DNA of 64,000 nt from an uncultured Eubacterium sp. Its GTDB lineage: Bacteria > Bacillota > Clostridia > Lachnospirales > Lachnospiraceae. The position numbers were made by a program, and so were the translations under genes. Below are positions 53,550 through 61,596 of this stretch, in pieces (within the stretch, counting starts at the first letter, position 1; the number at the start of each line of letters is the position of its first letter). Where the stretch lies: positions 124,001 to 188,000 of the forward strand of contig CAJUBZ010000004.1 in NCBI GenBank assembly GCA_910584795.1. Direction: 5' to 3'. A model generated the notes under the pieces. The model searched no databases and was not told the origin of the DNA. It was given only the letters and a program-made list of their open reading frames with translations.

Positions 53550-54848
53550 ATGGGAAAATATTTTCAAGAAGATATTGAAACTGCCTCTCGTGAAACCATC
53601 GAGCAATGGCAGAATGACGGACTATTAGATGTTGTAAAAAGAGTATACGAGAATGTACCTTTTTATAGAAAAAAAATGGAAGCAGCCGGTGTTACCCCTG
53701 ATGATATCAAATCAACAGCAGACATTTCAAAACTTCCATTTTTAACAAAAGACGACTTAAGAGATGCATATCCATATGATTTATTAGCACTCCCTTTGAA
53801 AGACTGTGTTCGTATTCAGTCAACATCCGGAACTACCGGAAAAAGAGTTGTTGACTTCTACACACATGGAGATATTGACAAATGGGGAAACGGCTGTGCA
53901 CGTGCAATTGTAGCTGCCGGTGGAACAGATGAAGATGTCTGCCATGTTTCTTATGGATATGGACTTTTTACCGGAGGACCTGGTCTAAATGACGGTTCTC
54001 ATAAAGTTGGATGTTTAACGCTTCCAATGTCTTCCGGCAACACCGACAGACAGCTTCAGTTTATGACAGACTTAGGCTCTACAATCCTCTGTTGTACACC
54101 AAGTTATGCTTCTTATCTGGCTGAATCCATTCATGAACGTGGTATTCAGGACCAGATTAAATTAAAAGCAGGTATCTTTGGCGCTGAAGCATGGTCGGAA
54201 GAAATGAGACACGATATTGAAGAAAAATTAGGAATTAAAGCTTATGATATTTACGGTCTGACAGAAATCGAAGGGCCTGGAGTAGCTTTTGAATGTGAGG
54301 CACAGGATGGAATGCATATCTGTGAAGACTATTTTCTTCCTGAAATTGTTGATCCAGAGACATTAGAACCTGTTCCTGATGGAGAGATTGGTGAATTGGT
54401 ATTTACCAGTTTCGCCAAAGAAGCTTTTCCTCTTATCCGTTATCGAACGAAAGATATTACATATATTACAAGAGAAAAATGTAAGTGTGGACGTACTCAT
54501 GCACGTATCCACAGACTAATGGGCAGATCTGATGATATGATGATTATTAAGGGTGTTAATGTTTATCCATCTCAAATTGAAGAAGTTCTTATTAAACAGG
54601 GTATGCCTGCGAATTATCAGTTAATCGTTGACCGTGTCAATAACAGTGATACAATGGAAGTTTTAGTAGAAATGACACCGGAAATGTTTTCTGATACTAT
54701 CGGAGCAATTGCTGACAAAGAAAAAGAAATAATTGCCGCATTAAAGAGTATGCTTGGCATTTATGCAAAAGTAAAATTGGTAGAACCAAAATCAATTACC
54801 CGTTCTGAAGGAAAAGCAGTACGTGTCATTGACAAACGTAAAATTTAA
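53550..54848 (+). CDS. paaK: Phenylacetate-CoA ligase family enzyme
   Basis: This 432-residue AMP-forming acyl-CoA ligase has the phosphate loop QSTSGTTGKRV near residue 91, YGLTEIEGPG near 234, the hinge MGRSDDMMIIKGVNVYPSQIEE near 330 and a C-terminal catalytic Lys in ITRSEGKAVRV. Arylacetate or aromatic amino acid breakdown products are the usual substrates. In gut clostridia such enzymes also activate aryl acids made from amino acids. It is followed after 24 bases by a double ACT-domain gene, a common pairing. Start ATG follows AAAGGAATAAATATA. The real acid is unknown. Confidence 0.92.
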   Translation: MGKYFQEDIETASRETIEQWQNDGLLDVVKRVYENVPFYRKKMEAAGVTPDDIKSTADISKLPFLTKDDLRDAYPYDLLALPLKDCVRIQSTSGTTGKRVVDFYTHGDIDKWGNGCARAIVAAGGTDEDVCHVSYGYGLFTGGPGLNDGSHKVGCLTLPMSSGNTDRQLQFMTDLGSTILCCTPSYASYLAESIHERGIQDQIKLKAGIFGAEAWSEEMRHDIEEKLGIKAYDIYGLTEIEGPGVAFECEAQDGMHICEDYFLPEIVDPETLEPVPDGEIGELVFTSFAKEAFPLIRYRTKDITYITREKCKCGRTHARIHRLMGRSDDMMIIKGVNVYPSQIEEVLIKQGMPANYQLIVDRVNNSDTMEVLVEMTPEMFSDTIGAIADKEKEIIAALKSMLGIYAKVKLVEPKSITRSEGKAVRVIDKRKI

Positions 54849-54872
54849 TATCTTATTATTGGAGGTAAAAAT

Positions 54873-55304
54873 ATGTATATTAATCAAATTTCAGTTTTTA
54901 TAGAAAATAAACCTGGTAATCTTGCAAAGTTTACAAATTTTATTGCAGAAAACCAAATAGATATGAGAGCATTTGAAATTGCAGATTCCAGCGATTTCGG
55001 TATTATCAGAATTATTGTCGATAAACCACTTGATACTTTAACATTACTGAAAGACAATGACTGGATTTGTAATCTGACACAGGTTATCGGAGTAAAAATT
55101 CCTGACAAACCAGGAGCAATGGCAAAGGCTATGAGCATTCTTGCCGAAGCTGGTGTCAGCGTTGAATATGTTTACACATTCCTTGCCAGAGGAACTGATG
55201 ATGCTCTCATGATTTTCAGAGTAAAAGAAAACGACAAAGTTGCTGCTGTTTTAAAGAAAAACAATATTAAACTTGTTTCACAGGAAGATTTATTAAAAAT
55301 GTAA
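54873..55304 (+). CDS. Double ACT-domain protein
   Basis: This 143-residue protein is two ACT domains in tandem: residues 1-68 (INQISVFIENKPGNLAKFTN) and 69-143 (VIGVKIPDKPGAMAKAMSIL). ACT domains bind amino acids or similar ligands and control enzymes. It follows the phenylacetate-CoA ligase gene behind TTGGAGGTAAAAAT, and this pair is widely conserved in Firmicutes and Archaea. It likely senses an aromatic amino acid and tunes the ligase, which is inference. It has no catalytic domain. Confidence 0.92.
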   Translation: MYINQISVFIENKPGNLAKFTNFIAENQIDMRAFEIADSSDFGIIRIIVDKPLDTLTLLKDNDWICNLTQVIGVKIPDKPGAMAKAMSILAEAGVSVEYVYTFLARGTDDALMIFRVKENDKVAAVLKKNNIKLVSQEDLLKM

Positions 55305-55320
55305 TGATTATTATTTAATA

Positions 55321-55363
55321 AAAAAGAAGTCACACAAAAATTATTTTCGTATGACTTCTTTTT
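55321..55363. terminator. Bidirectional terminator
   Basis: AAAAAGAAGTCA (55321-55332) and TGACTTCTTTTT (55352-55363) pair exactly and close off the ACT gene and the convergent SH3b gene. Confidence 0.85.
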
Positions 55364-55372
55364 ATTTTATAA

Positions 55373-56809
55373 TTATTTCTTGCTAATCTTTTTGCAGACA
55401 GAGTAAGTATAATTTCTTCTTCCCAAAAATTTTCCTAAAACAGAATTCTTCATTGCTATTTCATGCAAAACTTTCAGTCCATCTTTCTCTTCATTAAGCT
55501 TCTTTGTACTTTTAAAATGTTCAATTGCCGCTTTTGTAATCGTTCTGGCATTTTCAGGATTCTGCCAAAACATATCACAGAAATAAGCAATTAATTGGGG
55601 ATTGGTCAGTTTATAAGTGTTTCTCGCAACCGATATTCTACTGGTAATATCTTCCTTTGCCTGAGTATTCTGTATCGAAACACCATTACTGCTTCCCAAC
55701 AAAGCTTTAATCGCTACCAGTTCTTCTTTACTGAAATTGCGCTTCCGTTTTTCCCAACTTGAGCTATCTGTAATCTCTCTACAAAGTTCTTCTGTCTTTT
55801 CTTCTCTTATCTTTTTATTTCCAGATACAGCATCTTTTATTAACTGCTTTGCTTTCTTAGAATCACTGGTATAAATGCGTCTCAAAAGGCTATGAGCCCT
55901 TTCTCCATACCATTGCCATGCACCCACAGTTATTGTTGTTTCTCCTTTAAACTGTGGAAGACCATTTCTTGCTGCAACATAATTTCCTGATTCATTATGG
56001 GCAATTAATGCTGAGATTGTATCAAACAATGGGTCTCCTGTCTTTTGCATACCTGCATTTAAAATCTTCTGCAATTCTGCTTCTTGTATTTTTTCCTGTT
56101 CTTCTATGTAGGTATCATACTCTTCCTTTGTCATTGCACTATCCCACAATATCTTAATATCTACATCTTTTATAGATACCCAGCCTGCTATTGTCTCTGT
56201 TCTTTGAATACGTATCTTTTTATAATCATTAGAAAAACCTATTACCGGATAAACGTTACCTTTGTATCCCATCCCCACTGCACTATCGGTATTCTTTGCA
56301 CTGCTTCTCAGCTTTACATTTGAAACTTTAATCAGAGCCTCAATACCATAATTATCTAATAAAAGATTTTCCACCTCATCGTCTACAGTTACATTATCCT
56401 GATTTATGTATCCTGTAATCTTTCCTGATTTTACTTTATACCATTCACCTACTAACTCAATTATTATAACAGGTTTTTCATTTGGTACATAACCAACTGT
56501 TTTTGATTTCTTTTCCGGCTGTTTCTTTATTGTCACAAAATCATCTTCGTTATTTGATGATACAATTCCCAAATGGGTTATCATTTTTTTGTATTTTTCA
56601 AATTTCGTTAGCTTTGATTTTTTGTAATGATGCTTTGCTATTTTCTTTGCTGTATCTTTATCTATTGTAAATGTAGTACTTTTCAGCACTTTATCCGCTG
56701 TGTTGACTTCCATCAGTTTGTTTTGCACCAGAATTTTGTCATCTCCATGTACTGCCGCTGATAGTATTATTATCATTGACATTGCAATGCAAAATAGTTT
56801 TTTTCTCAT
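55373..56809 (-). CDS. Secreted SH3b protein with lysozyme-like C-terminal domain
   Basis: This 478-residue exported protein has a signal peptide (MRKKLFCIAMSMIIILSAAV) and a Lys-rich helical region. Two SH3b domains follow, at about 90-150 (VGYVPNEKPVIIIELVGEWY) and 160-225 (VSNVKLRSSAKNTDS), and SH3b domains bind cell wall. After a helical linker comes a domain with LIAHNESGNYVAARNG and TITVGAWQWYGERAHSLLRR. The conserved Glu in HNESGNY and the GAWQW segment resemble muramidase-like domains of phage and clostridial proteins. The likely role is wall turnover or spore-related hydrolysis, inferred. The frame opens at GTG 56818, but ATG 56809 follows GAGGTGAGTAAA. Confidence 0.75.
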   Translation of the reverse strand: MRKKLFCIAMSMIIILSAAVHGDDKILVQNKLMEVNTADKVLKSTTFTIDKDTAKKIAKHHYKKSKLTKFEKYKKMITHLGIVSSNNEDDFVTIKKQPEKKSKTVGYVPNEKPVIIIELVGEWYKVKSGKITGYINQDNVTVDDEVENLLLDNYGIEALIKVSNVKLRSSAKNTDSAVGMGYKGNVYPVIGFSNDYKKIRIQRTETIAGWVSIKDVDIKILWDSAMTKEEYDTYIEEQEKIQEAELQKILNAGMQKTGDPLFDTISALIAHNESGNYVAARNGLPQFKGETTITVGAWQWYGERAHSLLRRIYTSDSKKAKQLIKDAVSGNKKIREEKTEELCREITDSSSWEKRKRNFSKEELVAIKALLGSSNGVSIQNTQAKEDITSRISVARNTYKLTNPQLIAYFCDMFWQNPENARTITKAAIEHFKSTKKLNEEKDGLKVLHEIAMKNSVLGKFLGRRNYTYSVCKKISKK

Positions 56810-57039
56810 TTTACTCACCTCTGGGAAATATTATAACGCTCCTTTAACTAAAATGTAAAGTAAAATGGTATTCCAAATTCTTCATAAAACTGATCAACTT
56901 TGCTTTTAATTACAAAGTCAATCTCTCCATTCTTTCCCTTTATCAATCTATCAATAGTTTTTATAAAAAATTATGGGTATATTATCCATTTTGTTATATA
57001 ATAACGATATAAATTTATAATATACAGGAGGTATATGCA

Positions 57040-57783
57040 ATGTTAAAAGGTAAAGTTGCAGTTATTACAGGCGGAACAAGAGGCATTGGTTACGCTATTG
57101 TAAAAAAATATTTAGAAAATGGCGCCAAAGTTATTCTTTTGGGTTCCAGAGAAGAGACCGTAAACAAAGCACTGAAGTGTTTAAAGAAAGAAAATAGTTC
57201 ATGGGAGGTTTCCGGATATTTTCCTAATCTTATGAACGCCGAAGAAGTAGAAGAAACAATTAAACAAATCAAAGAACAATATGGAAGAATTGATATTCTC
57301 GTGAATAATGCCGGAATATCTGACAGCACCAAAATTGATGACTATACAGCGGAACAGTTTTCAAAAGTAATGCAATTAAATGTAAATGCAATTTTTAATG
57401 CTGTAATGCCAACATCAAAAATAATGAAAGAACAAGGCGGTGGTTGTATTTTAAATACAAGTTCCATGGTCAGCATCTGCGGTCAGCCAAGTGGTGTAGC
57501 ATATCCTGCCAGCAAATCTGCAGTCAATGGTCTTACATGGTCTCTGGCAAGAGAATTGGGACCTAGCAACATCCGCGTTAATGCAGTTGCACCTGGAATT
57601 ACAAAAACAGATATGGTTGCAGCCCTTCCAGAGCAGATGATACAACCACTAATTAATGCGATTCCATTAAGAAGAGTCGGCGAGCCGGAAGATGTTGCCA
57701 ATGCATTTTTATTCCTGGCAAGCGATATGGCCAGTTATGTAACAGGAGAAATTCTTTCTGTAGATGGAGCAATGAGAACTTAA
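57040..57783 (+). CDS. SDR oxidoreductase, 3-oxoacyl-ACP reductase-like
   Basis: This 247-residue short-chain dehydrogenase has the NAD(P) loop TGGTRGIGYAI at 9-19, NNAG at about 88-91, and the catalytic Ser in TSSMVS, with Tyr-x3-Lys in YPASKSAV near residue 151. The end SVDGAMRT is typical of FabG-like enzymes. It stands alone behind CAGGAGGTATATGCA with a strong terminator, away from any fatty-acid cluster. It may therefore act on another ketone, such as a sugar acid, steroid or polyol. Substrate unknown. Confidence 0.9.
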   Translation: MLKGKVAVITGGTRGIGYAIVKKYLENGAKVILLGSREETVNKALKCLKKENSSWEVSGYFPNLMNAEEVEETIKQIKEQYGRIDILVNNAGISDSTKIDDYTAEQFSKVMQLNVNAIFNAVMPTSKIMKEQGGGCILNTSSMVSICGQPSGVAYPASKSAVNGLTWSLARELGPSNIRVNAVAPGITKTDMVAALPEQMIQPLINAIPLRRVGEPEDVANAFLFLASDMASYVTGEILSVDGAMRT

Positions 57784-57820
57784 TTTTTTAGGTTCTTATA
57801 TTCATATACAAACTGATAAT

Positions 57821-57861
57821 AAAAATGGGATTCATCTCTGCAACTGATGAATCCCATTTTT
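57821..57861. terminator. Perfect 16-bp bidirectional terminator
   Basis: Arms 57821-57836 and 57846-57861 are exact reverse complements (AAAAATGGGATTCATC) with a 9-base loop, ending in TTTTT on both strands. Confidence 0.9.
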
Positions 57862-57935
57862 ATTATAATTTTCATGATTCTGTCATTTCCGTAAAAACCG
57901 TTCGAAAATCTATCCAGTCATTACTATTACTCACT

Positions 57936-59264
57936 TTATTTTAATGACATTTCTATTAATTTATCTGTATAATCCGCTAAAAATAATGGAATATTTAACA
58001 TATCATTATCTAAACTTAAATTATCCATAGAAAATCTAATTCGTAGTTTTACCTTATCTCCATACTTTTCTTTATATTTTTTCAAGCTCTTAGATGTAGT
58101 ATTCATCTCTGCTTTCACCTCTATTGGAAAAATCTCATTTTTACGTTGAATAATGAAATCAACTTCATATGACGGATTAATCATGGACCAATACCGAGGT
58201 AATACTTCAAATTGATTTGTTAATGATTCTAAAATATAATTCTCAGACAATGCTCCTTTAAATTCTGTAAACAAACGATTCCCTTCTCCAAATGCAGTTG
58301 GAGCCAATTGCGCCAATTGCCTTAAAACTCCCACATCTGACATATATATTTTGAATGCTGTCAAATCATCATAAGCAGATATTGGTAATCCTGGTGCTGT
58401 AATCCGATATATTTTTTTTATCAAATTAGCATCCACCAGCCATTGTAAAGCATCTTCGTATTCTCGTGCCCTTGCCCCTTCTTTCACTACTTTATATATA
58501 AATTTTTTATTTTCTCGTGCAAGCTGAGATGGTATTGACTTCCATATCATAGAGATTTTAGGGAATTCCTTCACGTTCGGATGCTTTGCAAAATCCCGTT
58601 CATAAGCACTTATAATATTCGACAATGCTTTTTGCATAGCTTCCACATCTTTCTCTTCTGTCCACATCAAAACAGGTTCTGGCATTCCTCCCACTACATA
58701 ATACATTTTCAATTTTTCACTTAATTGATTGAAAAATGTATCAGGAACTTTTTCTATCGTGTCAATGCTTTCCATATATTGTACTAAATTGTCATTTCCA
58801 TTGGCCATTAAAAACTCTGTGAAGTTCATCGGATTCATTTGCATAAAATCTACCTTGCCCACAGGAAAGGATGCCGGTTTTGCCAGCGCAATTCCCAACA
58901 ATGAACCTGCACATGCAACATGATATTGCGGAGCATTTTCACAAAAATACTTCATGGCATTAATAACCTTCGGACAATCCTGAATTTCATCAAAGATAAT
59001 TAACGTTTTCTCCGGTAGAATTTTTTGTCCTGTTGCAAGCATAAGATTCTCGATAATTCTTCCTGTATCCTTTGTCGTTTCAAAAAACTGTTTGTATTCT
59101 TCATTCTCATCAAAATTAAAATATGCAATATTTTCATAATATCTTTTTCCAAATTCCTTTAGTATCCACGTTTTTCCAACTTGACGGACACCCTTTAATA
59201 TCAAAGGTTTTCTATATTTTGATTTTTTCCATTTTAATAATTCTTTCATTATTTCCCGTTCCAT
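57936..59264 (-). CDS. DUF4143-type AAA ATPase
   Basis: This 442-residue protein has a P-loop GVRQVGKTW near residues 25-33, Walker B LIIFDEIQDCP near 88, a sensor CAGSLLGIAL, and a C-terminal DUF4143 domain (residues 200-420) with VDFIIQRKNEIFPIEVKA, a PD-D/ExK nuclease-like core. These ATPases are very common in gut bacteria, often in many copies, with no settled function. It stands alone. The start ATG follows AAAGGAGTGCTAT. Two 15-base direct repeats precede it at 59288-59332. Confidence 0.9.
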   Translation of the reverse strand: MEREIMKELLKWKKSKYRKPLILKGVRQVGKTWILKEFGKRYYENIAYFNFDENEEYKQFFETTKDTGRIIENLMLATGQKILPEKTLIIFDEIQDCPKVINAMKYFCENAPQYHVACAGSLLGIALAKPASFPVGKVDFMQMNPMNFTEFLMANGNDNLVQYMESIDTIEKVPDTFFNQLSEKLKMYYVVGGMPEPVLMWTEEKDVEAMQKALSNIISAYERDFAKHPNVKEFPKISMIWKSIPSQLARENKKFIYKVVKEGARAREYEDALQWLVDANLIKKIYRITAPGLPISAYDDLTAFKIYMSDVGVLRQLAQLAPTAFGEGNRLFTEFKGALSENYILESLTNQFEVLPRYWSMINPSYEVDFIIQRKNEIFPIEVKAEMNTTSKSLKKYKEKYGDKVKLRIRFSMDNLSLDNDMLNIPLFLADYTDKLIEMSLK

Positions 59265-59287
59265 ATAGCACTCCTTTCACATTATTA

Positions 59288-59332
59288 TATATAATTATGT
59301 GTATTTTATCACATTTTTATATAATTATGTGT
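59288..59332. repeat. 15-base direct repeat with 30-base period upstream of the DUF4143 gene
   Basis: TATATAATTATGTGT occurs at 59288-59302 and again at 59318-59332, exactly 30 bases apart. It lies 24-68 bases before the start, in the expected promoter region, and may be an operator pair. Confidence 0.5.
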
Positions 59333-59383
59333 GTTTTTTATTAAATGCAATAAATATTTATTTTAACGCAAACTTAGTTAAAA

Positions 59384-59514
59384 AAGCTCTGCCTCTTTCA
59401 GGAAAGTTTTACTGCACTATTACTCCAGCTTCTTACCCGCGTTTCTTATTGATAGTGCCTATTGGCTCTGTCAATAAGCACGAGTCAGTCACAGAATGTG
59501 ACTGACGCTACGAA
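59384..59514. other. Structured non-coding stretch after the rpsR terminator
   Basis: Mixed-composition DNA, less AT-rich than its surroundings, with a perfect hairpin GTCAGTCACA/TGTGACTGAC at 59484-59506 and a nearby ATTGA/TCAAT pairing at 59448-59474. No reading frame is convincing. It could be an RNA or an intergenic repeat. Confidence 0.4.
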
Positions 59515-59578
59515 ATAAAAAGAAAACCGATTACCAAACAAATTCATGCAAGCATGATAGTTTGATAATCGGTTTTCT
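59515..59578 (-). terminator. Terminator of the rpsF-ssb-rpsR operon
   Basis: The 19-base arms 59521-59539 and 59560-59578 pair with one wobble, enclosing a second small stem TCATGC/GCATGA. TTTTTATTTC follows on the minus strand. Confidence 0.9.
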
Positions 59579-59589
59579 TCTTATTTCTC

Positions 59590-59621
59590 TCGCGAGTAAC
59601 GCTTTGCTCGTTGATTCGCGA
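59590..59621. repeat. Small palindromic element, copy B
   Basis: TCGCGA boxes at 59590-59595 and 59616-59621 frame a spacer with TAACG/CGTTG pairing, directly after the rpsR stop. It shares CTCTC-x-CGAG and CGT-x-GATTCG with the element at 28616-28650. Confidence 0.5.
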
Positions 59622-59885
59622 TTATTCTACTGTATATGGCATTAATGCGATATTTCTAGCTCTCTTAATTGCTGTTGTAAGAGCTCTCTGATGTCTAGCA
59701 CATGTACCTGTCATTCTTCTAGGAAGAATTTTACCTCTTTCAGATACAAATCTCTTTAATGTTGCTACATCTTTATAATCGATTGCCTTATTTTCACTTG
59801 CACAGAATGCACAAACTTTTTTTCTTCTACGACCGCCTCTTCTTCTCATTGGAGAATCTGGTCTTTCACTCTTATTATATGGCAT
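59622..59885 (-). CDS. rpsR: 30S ribosomal protein S18
   Basis: This 87-residue basic protein binds 16S rRNA and S6 in the platform of the small subunit. KKVCAFCASENKAIDYKD and LKRFVSERGKILPRRMTGTCARHQR are the S18 signature. It is of the type that keeps a zinc-binding Cys set (C-x2-C plus C-x2-H). Start ATG follows AGGAGGTCAAGTT. It is the third gene of rpsF-ssb-rpsR. Confidence 0.97.
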   Translation of the reverse strand: MPYNKSERPDSPMRRRGGRRRKKVCAFCASENKAIDYKDVATLKRFVSERGKILPRRMTGTCARHQRALTTAIKRARNIALMPYTVE

Positions 59886-59905
59886 AACTTGACCTCCTAA
59901 TTTAA

Positions 59906-60355
59906 TTAAAAGTTAAATGGTAATCCCGAATCATCTACATTATCAGGAATATTCATAAACCCATCTCCTGCCGGAGCTGTTGGCGCTGACGCTGCAGGTG
60001 CCTGAGCAAATCCTGCATTATTATCAGATGCTGCCTTACTCTCTGCAAATTCCTGATTCTCTACTACTACTTCTGTAGTATAAACTGTTTTACCATCCTT
60101 GTCCTGATAGCTTCCTGTCTGGATACGACCCTCTGCTACAATCTTTGTTCCCTGATGAAAATACTTTTCTGCAAACTCACCACTTCTACCAAATGCCACG
60201 CATCTGATAAAATCAGCTGTCTGTTCTCCATCTCTTCTAAATCTTCTATCTACTGCCAATGTGTATCTGGCAATAGCTAACTGACCATCACCTGATGTTG
60301 AATATCTAACTTCAGGATCACGAGTCAAACGACCCATAAGTATAACCTTATTCAT
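59906..60355 (-). CDS. ssb: Single-stranded DNA-binding protein
   Basis: This 149-residue protein has the SSB OB fold (MNKVILMGRLTRDPEVRYST, FIRCVAFGRSGEFAEKYFHQG and VVENQEFAE), an Ala/Pro linker, and the acidic tip DDSGLPFNF that recruits repair and replication partners. It protects single-stranded DNA. It lies between rpsF and rpsR, the standard order, behind AGAGGAAGATAAT. Confidence 0.97.
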   Translation of the reverse strand: MNKVILMGRLTRDPEVRYSTSGDGQLAIARYTLAVDRRFRRDGEQTADFIRCVAFGRSGEFAEKYFHQGTKIVAEGRIQTGSYQDKDGKTVYTTEVVVENQEFAESKAASDNNAGFAQAPAASAPTAPAGDGFMNIPDNVDDSGLPFNF

Positions 60356-60379
60356 ATTATCTTCCTCTTTTCTATCAAA

Positions 60380-60670
60380 CTATGCTTCCACTGCGATGGA
60401 CATAAATCTGAGGATGTTTTCCATAATACGAAGCTGGCTTTCTATTTCGCTTGGAGCCTTTACATTATCAGTTTCAAAAGTAATGAAGTAATAGTAACCT
60501 TCTGACATCTTCTGGATTTCGTAAGCAAACTTCTTCTTTCCAGCATCATCGATGTTAGTGATTGTACCACCAAACTTTTCAACAAGTGCTTTTACCTTGT
60601 CAAGTTCTGCAGTTCTTCCTTCTTCTTCAAGTTTTGCACTAATAACAACTGTCATCTCATATTTGTTCAT
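60380..60670 (-). CDS. rpsF: 30S ribosomal protein S6
   Basis: This 96-residue protein is S6 by MNKYEMTVVISAKLEEE, KFAYEIQKMSEGYYYFITFE and RIMENILRFM. It pairs with S18 in the small subunit. Start ATG follows AAAAGGAGGTAAAAAGC. It is the first gene of its operon. A hairpin in the leader may be part of S6:S18 autoregulation. Confidence 0.97.
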   Translation of the reverse strand: MNKYEMTVVISAKLEEEGRTAELDKVKALVEKFGGTITNIDDAGKKKFAYEIQKMSEGYYYFITFETDNVKAPSEIESQLRIMENILRFMSIAVEA

Positions 60671-60696
60671 GCTTTTTACCTCCTTTTGGTCTCTGG

Positions 60697-60718
60697 CCTT
60701 TCCTTATCATTGGAAAAG
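60697..60718 (-). promoter_or_regulatory. Leader hairpin of rpsF, possible S6:S18 regulatory element
   Basis: On the minus strand CTTTTCC and GGAAAGG pair over seven positions with an 8-base loop, about 27 bases before the rpsF start. S6:S18 leaders are known in many bacteria, but I could not confirm the defining bulge. Confidence 0.3.
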
Positions 60719-60748
60719 CAAGGAATAATTTATATATCACGAAACAAC

Positions 60749-60777
60749 ATATTAACACAAAAAGGCCCTCTATGCAA
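60749..60777 (-). promoter_or_regulatory. Candidate promoter of rpsF-ssb-rpsR
   Basis: On the minus strand TTGCAT and TAATAT are separated by 17 bases. The -35 lies in the loop of the upstream terminator at 60757-60788. Confidence 0.4.
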
Positions 60778-60788
60778 GGACTTTTTGT
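60757..60788 (-). terminator. Terminator of the GntR/ABC operon
   Basis: ACAAAAAG and CTTTTTGT form a stem with a further TCCT/AGGG pairing inside, just after the permease stop. Confidence 0.65.
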
Positions 60789-60795
60789 ATTACTC

Positions 60796-61596
60796 TTATT
60801 CGAGATTCAACTTTTTACTTAACATCACATGGGTAATAACTGTACATATTATAGCCAATACCACCTGTTCAACAATCATGAATATCAACAATGGTTGGAA
60901 TACAGCCTCTCCAATTTGTGCATTATTCATCGCTTCCATATTTCCTCCAAACATAATTACCATACAGATTAATGTAATAATTTCAGTAATTATCTGAAAT
61001 ATTATATATGTTGCCAATGCGCCTGCGATACGATTTCTTGTCCATGCCTGCCCCACGCTAAAACAGGCATATCCCATTGCAATATAATTATACGCCGAAA
61101 TCAACAATGCTGCTCCGATTGCAATTACATATTTCCACAAATGCTGCTTATTAAATTCTTTAATAATATAAATGATATCCTGTCTCAGTTCAACAAACAA
61201 ACTTGTGTGTCCCAAAAATAAAATTATGACAATGCCAAATATAAATACAGCAGATACAATAACCCAGATATAACTAACAATCGATTTACTTGCTATATGC
61301 TGTCCTACAGTAGCTGGTAATGTAAAAGATAAATACCCTTCATTCTTTAACATATTGTCATAAAATCTCTTTATTATAAGAATAAAAGTTCCTATTACAA
61401 CTCCAATAATACCTAATACAAACGCTGTTATTGTTACAAAACTTAAAATATTAATAACGACATTATCTAACTGAAAAATATCCTGTATTTCAATAACAAG
61501 CTTTAATAATACTGTTACTATAAAAACAATTAAATACATTGCCCCAAATGTTCTTGCTGTAGCTCTGAACTCATTTTTTATTAACTTACCTAACAT
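60796..61596 (-). CDS. ABC transporter permease
   Basis: This 266-residue membrane protein has about six spans and starts MLGKLIKNEFRATARTFGAM, the usual cytoplasmic amphipathic start of ABC-2-type permeases. FTLPATVGQHIASKSIVSYIW is the cytoplasmic loop that would touch the ATPase. It overlaps the ATPase gene by 7 bases. With the GntR regulator and ATPase it forms a YtrABC-like unit. These are linked to cell-wall antibiotic stress in Bacillus. The substrate is unknown. Confidence 0.87.
   Translation of the reverse strand: MLGKLIKNEFRATARTFGAMYLIVFIVTVLLKLVIEIQDIFQLDNVVINILSFVTITAFVLGIIGVVIGTFILIIKRFYDNMLKNEGYLSFTLPATVGQHIASKSIVSYIWVIVSAVFIFGIVIILFLGHTSLFVELRQDIIYIIKEFNKQHLWKYVIAIGAALLISAYNYIAMGYACFSVGQAWTRNRIAGALATYIIFQIITEIITLICMVIMFGGNMEAMNNAQIGEAVFQPLLIFMIVEQVVLAIICTVITHVMLSKKLNLE

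Noticed and set aside
57936..59264. Defence-system ATPase
   Set aside because: The DUF4143 gene stands alone with no nuclease, toxin or phage-related neighbour, so defence is not supported.
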